Positions 18,346 through 27,720 of a stretch of DNA of 64,000 nucleotides are shown here, one piece after another; the stretch's first letter is position 1; every line of letters begins with the position of its first letter. This stretch comes from Paenibacillus chondroitinus NBRC 15376 (lineage in GTDB: Bacteria > Bacillota > Bacilli > Paenibacillales > NBRC-103111). The notes under the pieces are model-generated. The model ran no database searches. It was not told where the DNA came from and saw only the letters and a program-made list of their open reading frames with translations. The stretch lies in assembly GCF_004000765.1 (NCBI RefSeq), contig NZ_BILW01000003.1, positions 186,001-250,000 of the forward strand. The letters run 5' to 3'. A program made the translations under genes and the position numbers.

Positions 18346-20016
18346 TTATTTCTTCATTTTCGCGTCATAAGCAGCTTGATAAATGTCTAAGTATTTTTTT
18401 AGATTCATATCGTTCAATTTCTTCACATAACCGTCCCATTCTTTATCAATATTAGCGTCACCTGTTGTGAAACGAGCGATCATCTGATTGATATAGTCCG
18501 TCAAAGTCTTCTCTAGATCAGCAAGCTCTGTAGCTTGGTCGTTGGAGAAGAACAAAGCTGGAAGGACAGACTCGGGCTTTTGCCTATACGGCTCATAGTT
18601 ATTTCTGGTCTCTGTAAAGAGCTTGACTTCCTGTGGATTTTTTGGATCTGCCATCTGCCCAAGACGGAAATCGTTGGAACGAAGCGACGGTGCGGATTGC
18701 CCGCTCCAATTGATATTGTTCGTTGCATTGGTTGGAACGGCGCTAGGAAGTGTTTTCCATATCGCTTGTTTTCCGTTAATGCCTAACTCTCCGCTTGCTG
18801 CATAATCCCACTCGGTTCCAGGACGGCCAATCGTTTGACGTAACGTCATCTCGGTATTATAAAGCAGGTCACCCAAACGGAATGCAGCCTCTGGATTTTT
18901 CGCTGTGCGTGTTACGACATAATAGCCTTGAAGTACGCTTGATTTCCATGGCGTTGTCTGTACACCTGCAGGTCCTTTCAAGGAAGGAACGGATTGCACT
19001 TCCAACCACCTGCCGCTCGGACCGCTAAAGGTTGTGAAGATCCCATTGTGCTGTGCAACTTCGCCTCCCAGAATGTTAATGTCCGGATTCTCACCCATCG
19101 CTTTCGCTTGATCACGATCTTGTGTAAACGATTGCGGAGCAATCAAGCCCTCAGCGTACAGCTTGTGAAGGTAAGTCAGCCCGTCTTTCCAACCTGGTGT
19201 ATTAACCGATGTCGTCACCTTGCCGTTATCAACATATAACCGAGTCGTAATGCCAGAGTCTAGTACAAATGAGTTCATGATAAAGGAATCGATATTTACG
19301 TTCGGCCCAACTGCCGCACCCGACAACGGAATCTCATCCGCTTTACCATTTCCATTGGGATCTTTCGTCTTAAATGCTTTTAGAACGTTATACAAGTCGT
19401 CTGTTGTTTTCGGCATTTGAAGGCCCAACTTGTCTAGCCACGGCTGGTAAAGCCACATTTTTTGCGACATCGAGCAGTGATAGCACTCATTCACTTGAGG
19501 CAAAGCATAGATTTTACCGCCAGGAGCTGTAATCTCATCCTTAACCCCTTGAACGATATCGAACATTTTCTTCGTCTCAACGCCGTACTGATGAATATAA
19601 GGTGCGAGATCCAGGAAGTCTCCTTGCGTGCCATAAATCAACTGTTGGGTTGGCGATATCCCGAAGCCCATGATGACGTCAGGCAGATCACCACTGCCGA
19701 GCACAAGGTTTAATTTTTCCACAGCCGACTTTTCGGGAGCAACCGTCCATTCAATATGAATATTCGTTTTCTCCTCTAAATATTTCGTGAACTCGTTGTT
19801 CGCGTAATCACTTACGCCCGGAAATCCTTTGACCAATACTTTAATCGTCGTTTTCTCTTTGGTTATCGGCAATTCACCCGCTGCTGTAACGTTGCTGGTT
19901 TTCACTGGATCCTTGGCCGCTTCTGCAGGCGCATCATCTTGTTTATCTGCACACCCTGCAAGGACAACCCCGCTTGCAAGAATAACGCTTAATCCCATAC
20001 CCCACATTTTTTTCAT
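18346..20016 (-). CDS. Extracellular sugar-binding lipoprotein (LplA type), module 2
   Basis: A 556-residue lipoprotein with signal peptide MKKMWGMGLSVILASGVVLAGC and lipobox LAGC, followed by a charged linker and a CUT1 solute-binding domain. The KDPNGNGKADEI loop (about residue 214) is conserved in this group. It is encoded after the two module 2 permeases. The substrate is unknown; the downstream sulfatase suggests a sulfated glycan fragment, which is inference. The binding protein is only distantly similar to those of modules 1 and 3 by eye, so the three systems probably take different substrates. Confidence 0.9.
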   Translation of the reverse strand: MKKMWGMGLSVILASGVVLAGCADKQDDAPAEAAKDPVKTSNVTAAGELPITKEKTTIKVLVKGFPGVSDYANNEFTKYLEEKTNIHIEWTVAPEKSAVEKLNLVLGSGDLPDVIMGFGISPTQQLIYGTQGDFLDLAPYIHQYGVETKKMFDIVQGVKDEITAPGGKIYALPQVNECYHCSMSQKMWLYQPWLDKLGLQMPKTTDDLYNVLKAFKTKDPNGNGKADEIPLSGAAVGPNVNIDSFIMNSFVLDSGITTRLYVDNGKVTTSVNTPGWKDGLTYLHKLYAEGLIAPQSFTQDRDQAKAMGENPDINILGGEVAQHNGIFTTFSGPSGRWLEVQSVPSLKGPAGVQTTPWKSSVLQGYYVVTRTAKNPEAAFRLGDLLYNTEMTLRQTIGRPGTEWDYAASGELGINGKQAIWKTLPSAVPTNATNNINWSGQSAPSLRSNDFRLGQMADPKNPQEVKLFTETRNNYEPYRQKPESVLPALFFSNDQATELADLEKTLTDYINQMIARFTTGDANIDKEWDGYVKKLNDMNLKKYLDIYQAAYDAKMKK

Positions 20017-20038
20017 TCTATGAACAACCTCCCCTTAT

Positions 20039-20932
20039 TTATCCTTTCAAAGAGCCAATCATAACGCCTTTTATGAAATACTTTTGCACAAAGGGATAAA
20101 CGAGCAGTAGTGGCAGTGATGAAACAACAATTAACGAGTATTTCAAAAGTGCGCGTAACCCTTCTTGAGCAGCGATTTCTTTCATGTCCAGCATGGAAGC
20201 ATCCACTTCGTTTTGCACCAGAATTTCTCTTAAAACTAATTGCAGCGGATATAACTTCTGATTATCGAGATACAATAAGCCATTAAAATATTGATTCCAA
20301 TAACCAACCGCAGAATAAAGGGCCACTACAGCAATAATCGGACCTGACAGCTGCAAAACAATTGAAAACACATAGCGGAAATCGTTGCAACCATCGATCT
20401 GAGCCGCTTCCAGCATTTCGTCCGGCAATGTCGTTTTGAAATAGGTTCGTGTGATGATAATGTTAAACACACTCATCGCACTTGGAATAATCATGGCCCA
20501 CGCCGTATTCAGCATTCCCAGATCTTTGACCAATAGATAAGAAGGAATTAGCCCCCCTGAGAACATGGTCGTGAAAACAAACAACAGCATAAACCAATTT
20601 TTACCGAATAAATCTCGTCTGGACAGCGGATATGCAGCAGCAATGGTCAGCACAACACTGAGCAATGTACCTGCTACCGTATAAAAAACAGAATTTCGAA
20701 AGGAGCTCCAAATCAATTTGTGTTTAAAAACAGCCGCATAGCCATCTAAGGTTGGTTGTACCGGCCACAGCCAAACTTTCCCCGAGATCACGGCATCAGG
20801 AGAACTGATAGAAGCGCTTACAACAAACACTAGCGGGTACAGGATGACCACAAGAAACAGACAGATCAGCAGCATATTGACCCAATTAAACCATTTGTCA
20901 CCTCGTGATTCGAGGATATGTGACTCTTTCAT
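20039..20932 (-). CDS. Carbohydrate ABC transporter permease (YtcP type), module 2
   Basis: A 297-residue six-helix permease with the EAA loop (LDEMLEAAQIDG-like: LPDEMLEAAQIDGCNDFRYV) and the subfamily C-terminus KGVMIGSLKG. I start it at 20932: GGGGAGG (20950-20944) lies 11 nt upstream, while the closer AGGAGG is only 1 nt from the ATG and unlikely to serve. Its 5' end abuts the end of the partner permease gene, consistent with one message. Confidence 0.9.
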   Translation of the reverse strand: MKESHILESRGDKWFNWVNMLLICLFLVVILYPLVFVVSASISSPDAVISGKVWLWPVQPTLDGYAAVFKHKLIWSSFRNSVFYTVAGTLLSVVLTIAAAYPLSRRDLFGKNWFMLLFVFTTMFSGGLIPSYLLVKDLGMLNTAWAMIIPSAMSVFNIIITRTYFKTTLPDEMLEAAQIDGCNDFRYVFSIVLQLSGPIIAVVALYSAVGYWNQYFNGLLYLDNQKLYPLQLVLREILVQNEVDASMLDMKEIAAQEGLRALLKYSLIVVSSLPLLLVYPFVQKYFIKGVMIGSLKG

Positions 20933-20960
20933 ACCTCCTTGCACCTCCCCTGCTACACCG

Positions 20961-21926
20961 TTACCATAAGCTTTCTTGCTTTGCACGTTTCGCGATTTGA
21001 TTGACAATAATAAGCATGGCAAGTCCAACAACCGATTTGAACAAGTTAATAGCCGTTGAGTAAGAGTAGTTCATCGCTTGTGAGGCAAGTCCCACCTTAT
21101 ACACGTAAGTATCAATAACCTCTGACGTCCTCAGGTTTAATTGATTTTGTAAAAGCAGTACCTTCTCGAAGCCAGAATCCATAATATGCCCTGTGTTCAA
21201 AATCAGTAAAATGATGACAACAGGCATAATACCGGGAATATCGATATGCAAAATTCGTTTAAATTTGCTGGCGCCATCGATCACCGCAGCTTCATGCTGA
21301 GAAGGGTCAATACCCGAAAGCGCTGCCAAGTAAATGATGCAGGAGAAACCTACGTTTTGCCAGATGCCCGACCAGACAAAAACAGAACTAAAATAGCTAG
21401 GCTTCGCCATGAAATGAATGGGTTCAAACCCCAACACCCCAAGCAAAAGATTGACAATCCCCTTTTCTGGATCCAGAAGGACGAGCACAATCCCCGCCAT
21501 AACGACGACAGAAATGAAATGCGGAGCATACGTAATCATCTGTACTGATTTCTTAAACCACTTGTTTTGAATGTTGTTGATAGCCAGTGCCAGAAGGATC
21601 GGGAACGGAATACCTGCAAGCAAGCTGTAGAAATTCAGAACTAATGTGTTTTTTAAAAGGGTTCCAAATTCATACGAATTGAAAAATCTGATGAAATGTT
21701 TAAATCCCACCCAACTACTGCCTGTGATTCCTTTGGAAGCAATAAAATTTTTGAAAGCAATTTGCGCACCATACATCGGATAATACTTGAACACGATAAT
21801 GTAAAGAACGGGCAGCGCTAATAGAACGTACAGCTGCCAACTGCGATGCAGCTTCTTTAGGAATGACATTCGTTTGATCCCCGAATTGGCTTTTGTCATC
21901 GTATTTACACTTGCCACCGTTTTCAA
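20961..21926 (-). CDS. Carbohydrate ABC transporter permease (LplB type), module 2, TTG start
   Basis: A 321-residue LplB-like permease with six hydrophobic segments and the EAA loop QHEAAVIDGASKFKRILHI. No ATG fits well. The TTG at 21926 has GGGAGG (21940-21935) 8 nt upstream and gives the usual length; the frame open back to 22058 would run into the upstream cre-like site. It is the first transporter gene of module 2, 146 bp after the regulator gene. Confidence 0.88.
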   Translation of the reverse strand: MKTVASVNTMTKANSGIKRMSFLKKLHRSWQLYVLLALPVLYIIVFKYYPMYGAQIAFKNFIASKGITGSSWVGFKHFIRFFNSYEFGTLLKNTLVLNFYSLLAGIPFPILLALAINNIQNKWFKKSVQMITYAPHFISVVVMAGIVLVLLDPEKGIVNLLLGVLGFEPIHFMAKPSYFSSVFVWSGIWQNVGFSCIIYLAALSGIDPSQHEAAVIDGASKFKRILHIDIPGIMPVVIILLILNTGHIMDSGFEKVLLLQNQLNLRTSEVIDTYVYKVGLASQAMNYSYSTAINLFKSVVGLAMLIIVNQIAKRAKQESLW

Positions 21927-21990
21927 TGGGGTAACCTCCCTTCGTCGTTGTATAGCTTCAATGTAAGGGTTACCCTCGTTGCATGTATAT

Positions 21991-22005
21991 ATGAAAACGT
22001 TTAAA
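21991..22005 (-). promoter_or_regulatory. cre-like site before the module 2 transporter genes
   Basis: ATGAAAACGTTTAAA on the plus strand fits the CcpA consensus WTGNAANCGNWNNCW with one mismatch (position 14). It lies 65 bp upstream of the TTG start of the first permease gene. The core AAACGTTT is itself symmetric. Confidence 0.45.
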
Positions 22006-22072
22006 TCCTGTGCAATCCTTAGGTTTTGAGGATGTGCAATTGCTTTATTCATGTGCAAATGTTATTTTCCCG

Positions 22073-24400
22073 CTAAACATTCACTTCTACAGACCTTTGA
22101 TAAACCGTTGCGCTAACCCCATGCAGCCGCTTAAACGCTCGGCAGAATGTATTGGATGAGGCGTATCCTACTTTATCGGCAATTTCTTGAATGGCATAAT
22201 CCGAATTTCTTAATAGATGCTTCGCTTGTTCCATACGCAATTGCTCCAAATAATCTGAGAAATTGATACCCGTTTGATCCTTGAAGAACTGTGACAAATA
22301 CACCTTGGATACACGAAGTCGATCAGCGGCTTCATCCAGACATAACGCCTTGTCGGCAAAGTCCTTCTGAAGCATCGTGCGAATATTATCCAGTAATTCA
22401 ATATTACGACTTGATCGCTGCTCCACGACATGCTGGCAAATCGTCGAATAAGCAAGACGAATCGCAGTAAAATGCTGCTGCAAGCTCTCATAAGAAGGCT
22501 CCGCGCCATCTATACGCTGTATTTGGATATAAACATCCTCAGCTTGCATCCCTAATTGCCGTAAAAGTTTGACGAGATTCCCCCACAATTCGCCAATAAA
22601 TAAACGGAGCACGGTTTGTGAGAGGTGCCTGTTCTCAAAATTTTCGGTATACAGTGCCTGCAAAAGACGTGTTACCTCCTCCTGTTCACCGGCCAATGCC
22701 ACATTCATCAGACGTCTTTCCATGTCTTGCGGGTAATGGTAATCATTAAGCGCTGCTGGGAGTTCATCAAACCACTGCAATCCATCCTTGTCTAATCGGA
22801 CCAGAGCAAACAAGGCCTCTCTAGCCTGCTCATACGAGCGTGAGATTGCGGTTACCCGGTCACAGTACCCGCCGATGCCACAATCGGATACAATTTGAAA
22901 CCGTAAATTAATCGCCTGACAGACTTGTTCCATTAGTTTCGTTATTTTTTCACGATGCTTGTTAGCGTCATGCGAATATACACTAAGTAATACAGCTATT
23001 TGGTCTTGTGCCACATCATACGCAAATCCGTCTGCGCCTACAAGCTCCCTGATTAACTCAGCGGATGCAAAGCGAACTCGATCCAGATCTTTAAGCAGCC
23101 GTTCATTATAGCCATTGTCATACCCTTGGATGCGAATGAGCGCGACGACATATTGCCGATCTTCATCCTCCATCCCTAACCCTAGATGTTTGAGCAGGAT
23201 ATCTGCATCTCTTGTTGATAGGAATTGTCCTTGCATAAGCCTTCTGAAATAGGATGCGCGTAATAAAGGCACCTGAAGCTCTAACTCGGATTGTAGTTTA
23301 CGATTAGAAAGTGCCAAACCGGACACAGCTTCACTTATAAAGCCATACACATCGTGTTGTTTCACTCCGCCTCCGACGAGTTCTTTCAGTGAATGAGCAA
23401 GAGCTCGAAGCGGTTTGCTATTCCGATAAGCAAGGAAATAAGCCATGGATACACCGATCACTAGAAAAAGCAGCGTTAAGGAGAAAATAATCTTTTGAAT
23501 ATAATGAACTTTTCCTAAAAGAATAACTTTCGGTTGACCAACAACGTATGTCCATCCATTTATCGTTGATTTTGTATATGTAACAATCATGGATTGATTA
23601 TTCAGCTTTTGCTCAACAATGCCCTGCTGTTCCTTCAGATCAGCCAATCGGACGGGGAGTCCGGTATTTTCACCAGATAACGAGCTCATAATGCGGCCCT
23701 GGTCATCCAGAATATACGCCCAGCCGCCTTGCGATAAGTTAAGTCCCTGAAACAGTTTGCGGATCTCAGCTTGATCAATCATAACGGCGATAACCGCCTG
23801 CGGATTACCCGGTAGTCCTAACGATTGTAAATACGTCATCATTTGGTACGAGCTTTCTCCGATATTCATGTGTTCTGAGGGGAGAAAAGAGCGGGAATGA
23901 TAGGTCTGCAGCCAATTCTTCCGCATCTTCTCTGTATCTCCGCCATCATAAACGGCAATCCGGCTAAAAAATTCATTCATGGTATAGCTGGAGCCCGGCG
24001 TTAACACAAGGTCGCTATTTTTAAAAAGAATATAATAGTTATAGACGAAGTTATTGGAAAGCTTGAAATCATATAAGCTTTTAATCGTATCCAGAACGGA
24101 ATACGTGTTGGCACCTTGGAATGGATCCGTCACCGTCATAAATTGAATGACTTTCGTGTTGGCGGCAACTTGACGTCCAATTGAAGTAATCTCATCCATT
24201 CTTCGCTCAAGAATATCTCTGCTTTGCTCCAGAACGAGCCTATGATTCTCAGTGGCATCCTTCTCCATCACATGAATGGTTTCTCGGTAGACGATATAAC
24301 CAATACCTAACAGCATACAAATAAATAAAAGATAAGGGATTAGCATACGAATAAAAACTTTATGTCTGACATTCGTATCCGGTACAAGCCACTTGCGCAT
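22073..24400 (-). CDS. Membrane-anchored AraC-family sensor-regulator, module 2
   Basis: A 775-residue one-component regulator, same architecture as the module 1 protein: transmembrane helix at about 16-36 (LIPYLLFICMLLGIGYIVY), Cache-like extracellular domain, second helix at about 295-315 (IIFSLTLLFLVIGVSMAYFLAY), cytoplasmic linker and a C-terminal AraC-type double helix-turn-helix (about 675-770). The start at 24400 has AAGGAGG 9 nt upstream. It should control the permease and binding-protein genes that follow. A perfect cre match lies 66 bp upstream. Confidence 0.87.
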   Translation of the reverse strand: MRKWLVPDTNVRHKVFIRMLIPYLLFICMLLGIGYIVYRETIHVMEKDATENHRLVLEQSRDILERRMDEITSIGRQVAANTKVIQFMTVTDPFQGANTYSVLDTIKSLYDFKLSNNFVYNYYILFKNSDLVLTPGSSYTMNEFFSRIAVYDGGDTEKMRKNWLQTYHSRSFLPSEHMNIGESSYQMMTYLQSLGLPGNPQAVIAVMIDQAEIRKLFQGLNLSQGGWAYILDDQGRIMSSLSGENTGLPVRLADLKEQQGIVEQKLNNQSMIVTYTKSTINGWTYVVGQPKVILLGKVHYIQKIIFSLTLLFLVIGVSMAYFLAYRNSKPLRALAHSLKELVGGGVKQHDVYGFISEAVSGLALSNRKLQSELELQVPLLRASYFRRLMQGQFLSTRDADILLKHLGLGMEDEDRQYVVALIRIQGYDNGYNERLLKDLDRVRFASAELIRELVGADGFAYDVAQDQIAVLLSVYSHDANKHREKITKLMEQVCQAINLRFQIVSDCGIGGYCDRVTAISRSYEQAREALFALVRLDKDGLQWFDELPAALNDYHYPQDMERRLMNVALAGEQEEVTRLLQALYTENFENRHLSQTVLRLFIGELWGNLVKLLRQLGMQAEDVYIQIQRIDGAEPSYESLQQHFTAIRLAYSTICQHVVEQRSSRNIELLDNIRTMLQKDFADKALCLDEAADRLRVSKVYLSQFFKDQTGINFSDYLEQLRMEQAKHLLRNSDYAIQEIADKVGYASSNTFCRAFKRLHGVSATVYQRSVEVNV

Positions 24401-24465
24401 GGGGCATTTCCTCCTTGTTACCTCTAAGCCAATTGGATTCATTTACTCTCAGTATAACAAAGTAT

Positions 24466-24480
24466 TGTGAGCGCTTGCAT
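24466..24480 (-). promoter_or_regulatory. Catabolite response element (cre) before the module 2 regulator
   Basis: The minus strand reads ATGCAAGCGCTCACA, a full match to WTGNAANCGNWNNCW. It is 66 bp upstream of the regulator start, nearly the same spacing as the site before the module 1 regulator, pointing to a shared CcpA control of the sensors. Confidence 0.7.
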
Positions 24481-24516
24481 AAAATTTCACCTAGAGAAAA
24501 TAGCCATCGTTACAGC

Positions 24517-24548
24517 AAAAAAGAGCTAAGCACATACAGCTGCTTAGC
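24517..24548 (-). terminator. Terminator of the module 3 operon
   Basis: GCTAAGCA (24548-24541 on the minus strand) pairs with TGCTTAGC (24532-24525), followed by a run of T residues (24523-24517). It lies just after the last gene of the eight-gene operon. Confidence 0.88.
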
Positions 24549-24556
24549 CCCTCATT

Positions 24557-25588
24557 TTATTTAACCTCACAGTCAATCATGACGTGAATGGTATCTCCCT
24601 TATGCTCGTTTCGCAATTGGAAAGCCCGGGAAACTTCCGCAAGCGGAACGATGTGTGTAATCATTTCCTCCGTATTCACTAATCCGTCGAGAACCAGACG
24701 CAATCCTTCATCGAAGTAACGCCGATTATCGATGTCACGTTTGGGTTCCGTTGAAAGGATATCCAGCCGTTTTTTATGCACCTTGAAGAAATCAACCGGC
24801 TTATGGCAGGTGCCAATGCATCCATACATGACAATTCGCCCATTCTGTGCTGCCGCATTAATGGCATCAACCATACCTGCTCCTTCCAGAAGACAAGGAA
24901 TGACGACATCAAAGCCATCCGGGAAATCGGCGCCCACGATATCCATCGTATCCGCATGTTCATGCGGGATTTTGTAGGTATGGGTGGCGCCATATTTGCG
25001 TGCAAGTGCCAGTTTCTCGTCAAACAAATCGGTGACGACCAAATTTCTGGGACTAAACATATTGATAACCTGGGTCATTACTAGGCCGCTCACGCCTTGT
25101 CCCGTGATCAATACGTTCTTATTCGGAGAAATATCTCCGAGTTCTGCGGCATGGATAATACCTGGAAGCACTTCAATCAGCGAGCCCTCGATTAACGGCA
25201 AATCTTTGGGCAACACCTTGAGAGAAAACGGGGTACAGCATACATACTCGGCAAATGCTCCCCAAACATACCGAAGAGCAACATGATCGCCAACCTTGAC
25301 ACCAATTACATTAGGGCCGACCTTATCAATGATGCCTGCAACTTCATGTCCCAGCCTTGTAGGATACGAAATAAATTCAGGCTCGCGCGCGCCACGGAAT
25401 ACTTCAACATCACTGCCGCATATTCCCACCCACTTGACCTTAACTCTTACTTCGCCATCCTTGGGTTCTGGAATCAAGGCTCTTCTTACGCTAATTTCAC
25501 CAATGGCGTCCATAACCGCACACATCTGTGTACCAGGACCATCATAATCAACCAATTCCATGGGAGGTACGGACATTTTTCTAACCAT
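24557..25588 (-). CDS. Zinc-type medium-chain dehydrogenase (alcohol/polyol dehydrogenase family)
   Basis: A 343-residue MDR-family NAD(P)-dependent dehydrogenase. The catalytic zinc site is visible in GICGSD (Cys) and GHEVAG (His, Glu). The Rossmann nucleotide-binding part starts around residue 160 (NVLITGQGVSGLV, an unusual form of the GxGxxG motif). The four-cysteine structural zinc loop seen in many relatives is absent. It is the last gene of the module 3 operon and likely oxidises a sugar or sugar acid that is taken up by the adjacent transporter. The exact substrate is unknown. Confidence 0.85.
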   Translation of the reverse strand: MVRKMSVPPMELVDYDGPGTQMCAVMDAIGEISVRRALIPEPKDGEVRVKVKWVGICGSDVEVFRGAREPEFISYPTRLGHEVAGIIDKVGPNVIGVKVGDHVALRYVWGAFAEYVCCTPFSLKVLPKDLPLIEGSLIEVLPGIIHAAELGDISPNKNVLITGQGVSGLVMTQVINMFSPRNLVVTDLFDEKLALARKYGATHTYKIPHEHADTMDIVGADFPDGFDVVIPCLLEGAGMVDAINAAAQNGRIVMYGCIGTCHKPVDFFKVHKKRLDILSTEPKRDIDNRRYFDEGLRLVLDGLVNTEEMITHIVPLAEVSRAFQLRNEHKGDTIHVMIDCEVK

Positions 25589-25632
25589 TTACATAATTCC
25601 CCTTCCAACTATCAAAAGTTTTCTTCAGCCTG

Positions 25633-26625
25633 TTAAGCCATAACTTCCCACATCTTCTCGTTCACTTCATACATGGTTTTCTCTTCCTGCAAGCCTCTAA
25701 TGATGTCTTCGACGACTTCCTCCATTAAAGCAAGATGTCCTTGTACGGAGGCTCCGGCAATATGAGGTGAGAGAAGCACGTTAGGAAGAGAGCGGATAGG
25801 ATGATCTACAGCAAGAGGCTCTTTTTCAAACACATCCAAAGCAGCAAAAAATCTTCCGCTTTGAAGCTCTTCCATGAAAGCCTGTTCATCTACCACAGGA
25901 CCTCTAGAAGAGTTAATGAAAACAGCGCCGTCTGGAATGAGCGCGAGCAATTCTCGGGTCAGCATTCTTTCCGTAGCAGGAAGTTTAGGCGCGTGAACCG
26001 AGATAATGGGGCAGCTCATGACCTCCTCTAATGTAGCCCTCTTAGCATTCAACCGAGCCGCTGCTTCTTCGCTCAAATAGGGATCATAAATGCGAACATT
26101 AACTTGAAAAGGTGCAAGCAGCTTAATAAACGCGCGAGCCGTAGAGCTGGCCGAAATGATGCCAACCGTACTTCCGGTAAGCTCTCTGCCCTTCAAACCA
26201 GCAATTTTCCATTTGCCATCCCGCATGGCTGAGTCAAATTCAGGCAAATGCCGAAGGGATGTCAGCAGCGCTGCCAGGCAATATTCACCAACGCTTAAAG
26301 CAATTCTTGGAGCCGCCGAGAAAACTTTGACCCCTTGTGCGAAAATTTGTTTGGGAACAAGGTTCTTGACTGTTCCGGCTGCATGCCCAACGGCACGAAG
26401 CTTGACGGCCTTCTCCAGCATTTCATCAGTCAAGCCGGGCGAGCCCCAACTGGTAATAATGACTTCTGCCTCTGCGATTCGTTCTGAAAGCTCTGCCTGC
26501 GTGTAATCACGCCCTGTCTCATTCCACACGGGTTCGAAGTACGCATTAATTCGTGCACGGCACGCCTCTGAACAGACTTCATCCAATCGTGATTGTGGTG
26601 ATAACACCAATGTTTTTAACTTCAT
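25633..26625 (-). CDS. D-2-hydroxyacid dehydrogenase family protein
   Basis: A 330-residue protein of the phosphoglycerate/glyoxylate reductase family. It has an N-terminal substrate domain, a dinucleotide fold (GSTVGIISASSTARAFIKLL, in which the usual GxGxxG is degenerate), and the catalytic positions ARG in INSSRGPVVDE, Glu in VFEKEPL and His in SPHIAGAS. The start at 26625 has GGAGG 10 nt upstream, removing an apparent overlap with the preceding gene. It lies between the Gfo/Idh/MocA and MDR genes, so a pathway step on a 2-hydroxy or 2-keto sugar acid is inferred. Confidence 0.85.
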   Translation of the reverse strand: MKLKTLVLSPQSRLDEVCSEACRARINAYFEPVWNETGRDYTQAELSERIAEAEVIITSWGSPGLTDEMLEKAVKLRAVGHAAGTVKNLVPKQIFAQGVKVFSAAPRIALSVGEYCLAALLTSLRHLPEFDSAMRDGKWKIAGLKGRELTGSTVGIISASSTARAFIKLLAPFQVNVRIYDPYLSEEAAARLNAKRATLEEVMSCPIISVHAPKLPATERMLTRELLALIPDGAVFINSSRGPVVDEQAFMEELQSGRFFAALDVFEKEPLAVDHPIRSLPNVLLSPHIAGASVQGHLALMEEVVEDIIRGLQEEKTMYEVNEKMWEVMA

Positions 26626-26668
26626 TGCAGAAAGTCCTCCCTCTGTTTTCCTTGGACAAATCCCAAGC

Positions 26669-27697
26669 TTAAAGCTGCACAACCTGACCGGTCCGCATAG
26701 ATTCAAAGCAACCATCCATAACCCTCATCACCTGGATGATCTCACGGCCTGAAGCAAGCGGTTCACGCCCTTCTCGAATTGCATTGGCAAATTCCTCAAG
26801 CTGCCATTTGAAATTAGGGAACGTAGTCTCACAGGATTCCAGCTTCTCGCCGTTCAAGCTGAGTTCATACTCATCCTTCAGATGCAGTAAGCCGTTCGAT
26901 CCAATTAAATAGCGTTCATAAATGCTGTTCTGCGTCGACCAAATCCGCTTCCCAGTAAGCCCAACCTCATCGGTTGGGCGGCAACCGGCGTTAAACGACA
27001 TCCACACATTCGCCATTTGACCCTCGCCAAAATTCATGGAAATCGCCACTTCATCTTCACCCGACCAATTCGGATTGTTGGAATGTCCCTGCGCATAAAC
27101 GGACTTCGGAGCTCTGCCATATGCCCACTGAATATAGTCTAGAATATGGCTTCCCCATAATGGAATGATAAATCCGCCAATTTTTGATTCGTCCTTCCAC
27201 CAGTCTGCTGCCGGCTTATCCATATGCGCCAATAACATCGCATTGATATTGATCAAATCGCCAATGGCTTTCTGTCTCACCTGGCGAATTGATTCCATGA
27301 CCGGTTGATAGAAACGGCGGCTTTGCCCAATCATTAACGTAACGTTATTTACTTCCGCCGCCTCCGCCATCTCCTCCGCTTCCTGCACATTCATCGCCAT
27401 CGGCTTCTCGACCAGTACATGTTTGCCGGCACGAAGCGCCTTAATCGAATATTCTGCGTGAAGATCATGCGGCAGAAGCAGCAAAAACGCGTCAATATCC
27501 GGAGCATTTACCGCATCATCGTACGAAGTGTAGGTAGTTACCCCTTCCCACTTTTCGGCTTCTTGCCTCAATTTACCTTCATCACGAGAAACAAGGGCAA
27601 CAAGTTCAATGTGATCGGCTAACTCACGGATGGCCGGAAGATGGGACTTCGACACACGTCCCAATCCGACAACGGCTAAACGTAATTTACGCAGCAT
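26669..27697 (-). CDS. Gfo/Idh/MocA-family oxidoreductase
   Basis: A 342-residue sugar dehydrogenase-like protein. The N-terminal Rossmann fold starts with RLAVVGLGRVSKSHLPAI, the conserved EKPMAMNVQEAEEM motif is at about residues 95-108, and the C-terminal alpha/beta domain supplies substrate binding (GSHILDYIQW). Members oxidise or reduce sugars, inositols or sugar acids with NAD(P). It is in the middle of the module 3 operon, directly after the binding-protein gene. The partner epimerases are the typical companions of this family in inositol- or pyranoside-type catabolism. Confidence 0.9.
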   Translation of the reverse strand: MLRKLRLAVVGLGRVSKSHLPAIRELADHIELVALVSRDEGKLRQEAEKWEGVTTYTSYDDAVNAPDIDAFLLLLPHDLHAEYSIKALRAGKHVLVEKPMAMNVQEAEEMAEAAEVNNVTLMIGQSRRFYQPVMESIRQVRQKAIGDLININAMLLAHMDKPAADWWKDESKIGGFIIPLWGSHILDYIQWAYGRAPKSVYAQGHSNNPNWSGEDEVAISMNFGEGQMANVWMSFNAGCRPTDEVGLTGKRIWSTQNSIYERYLIGSNGLLHLKDEYELSLNGEKLESCETTFPNFKWQLEEFANAIREGREPLASGREIIQVMRVMDGCFESMRTGQVVQL

Positions 27698-27720
27698 GTT
27701 TGCTCGACTCCTTTTTCTCT

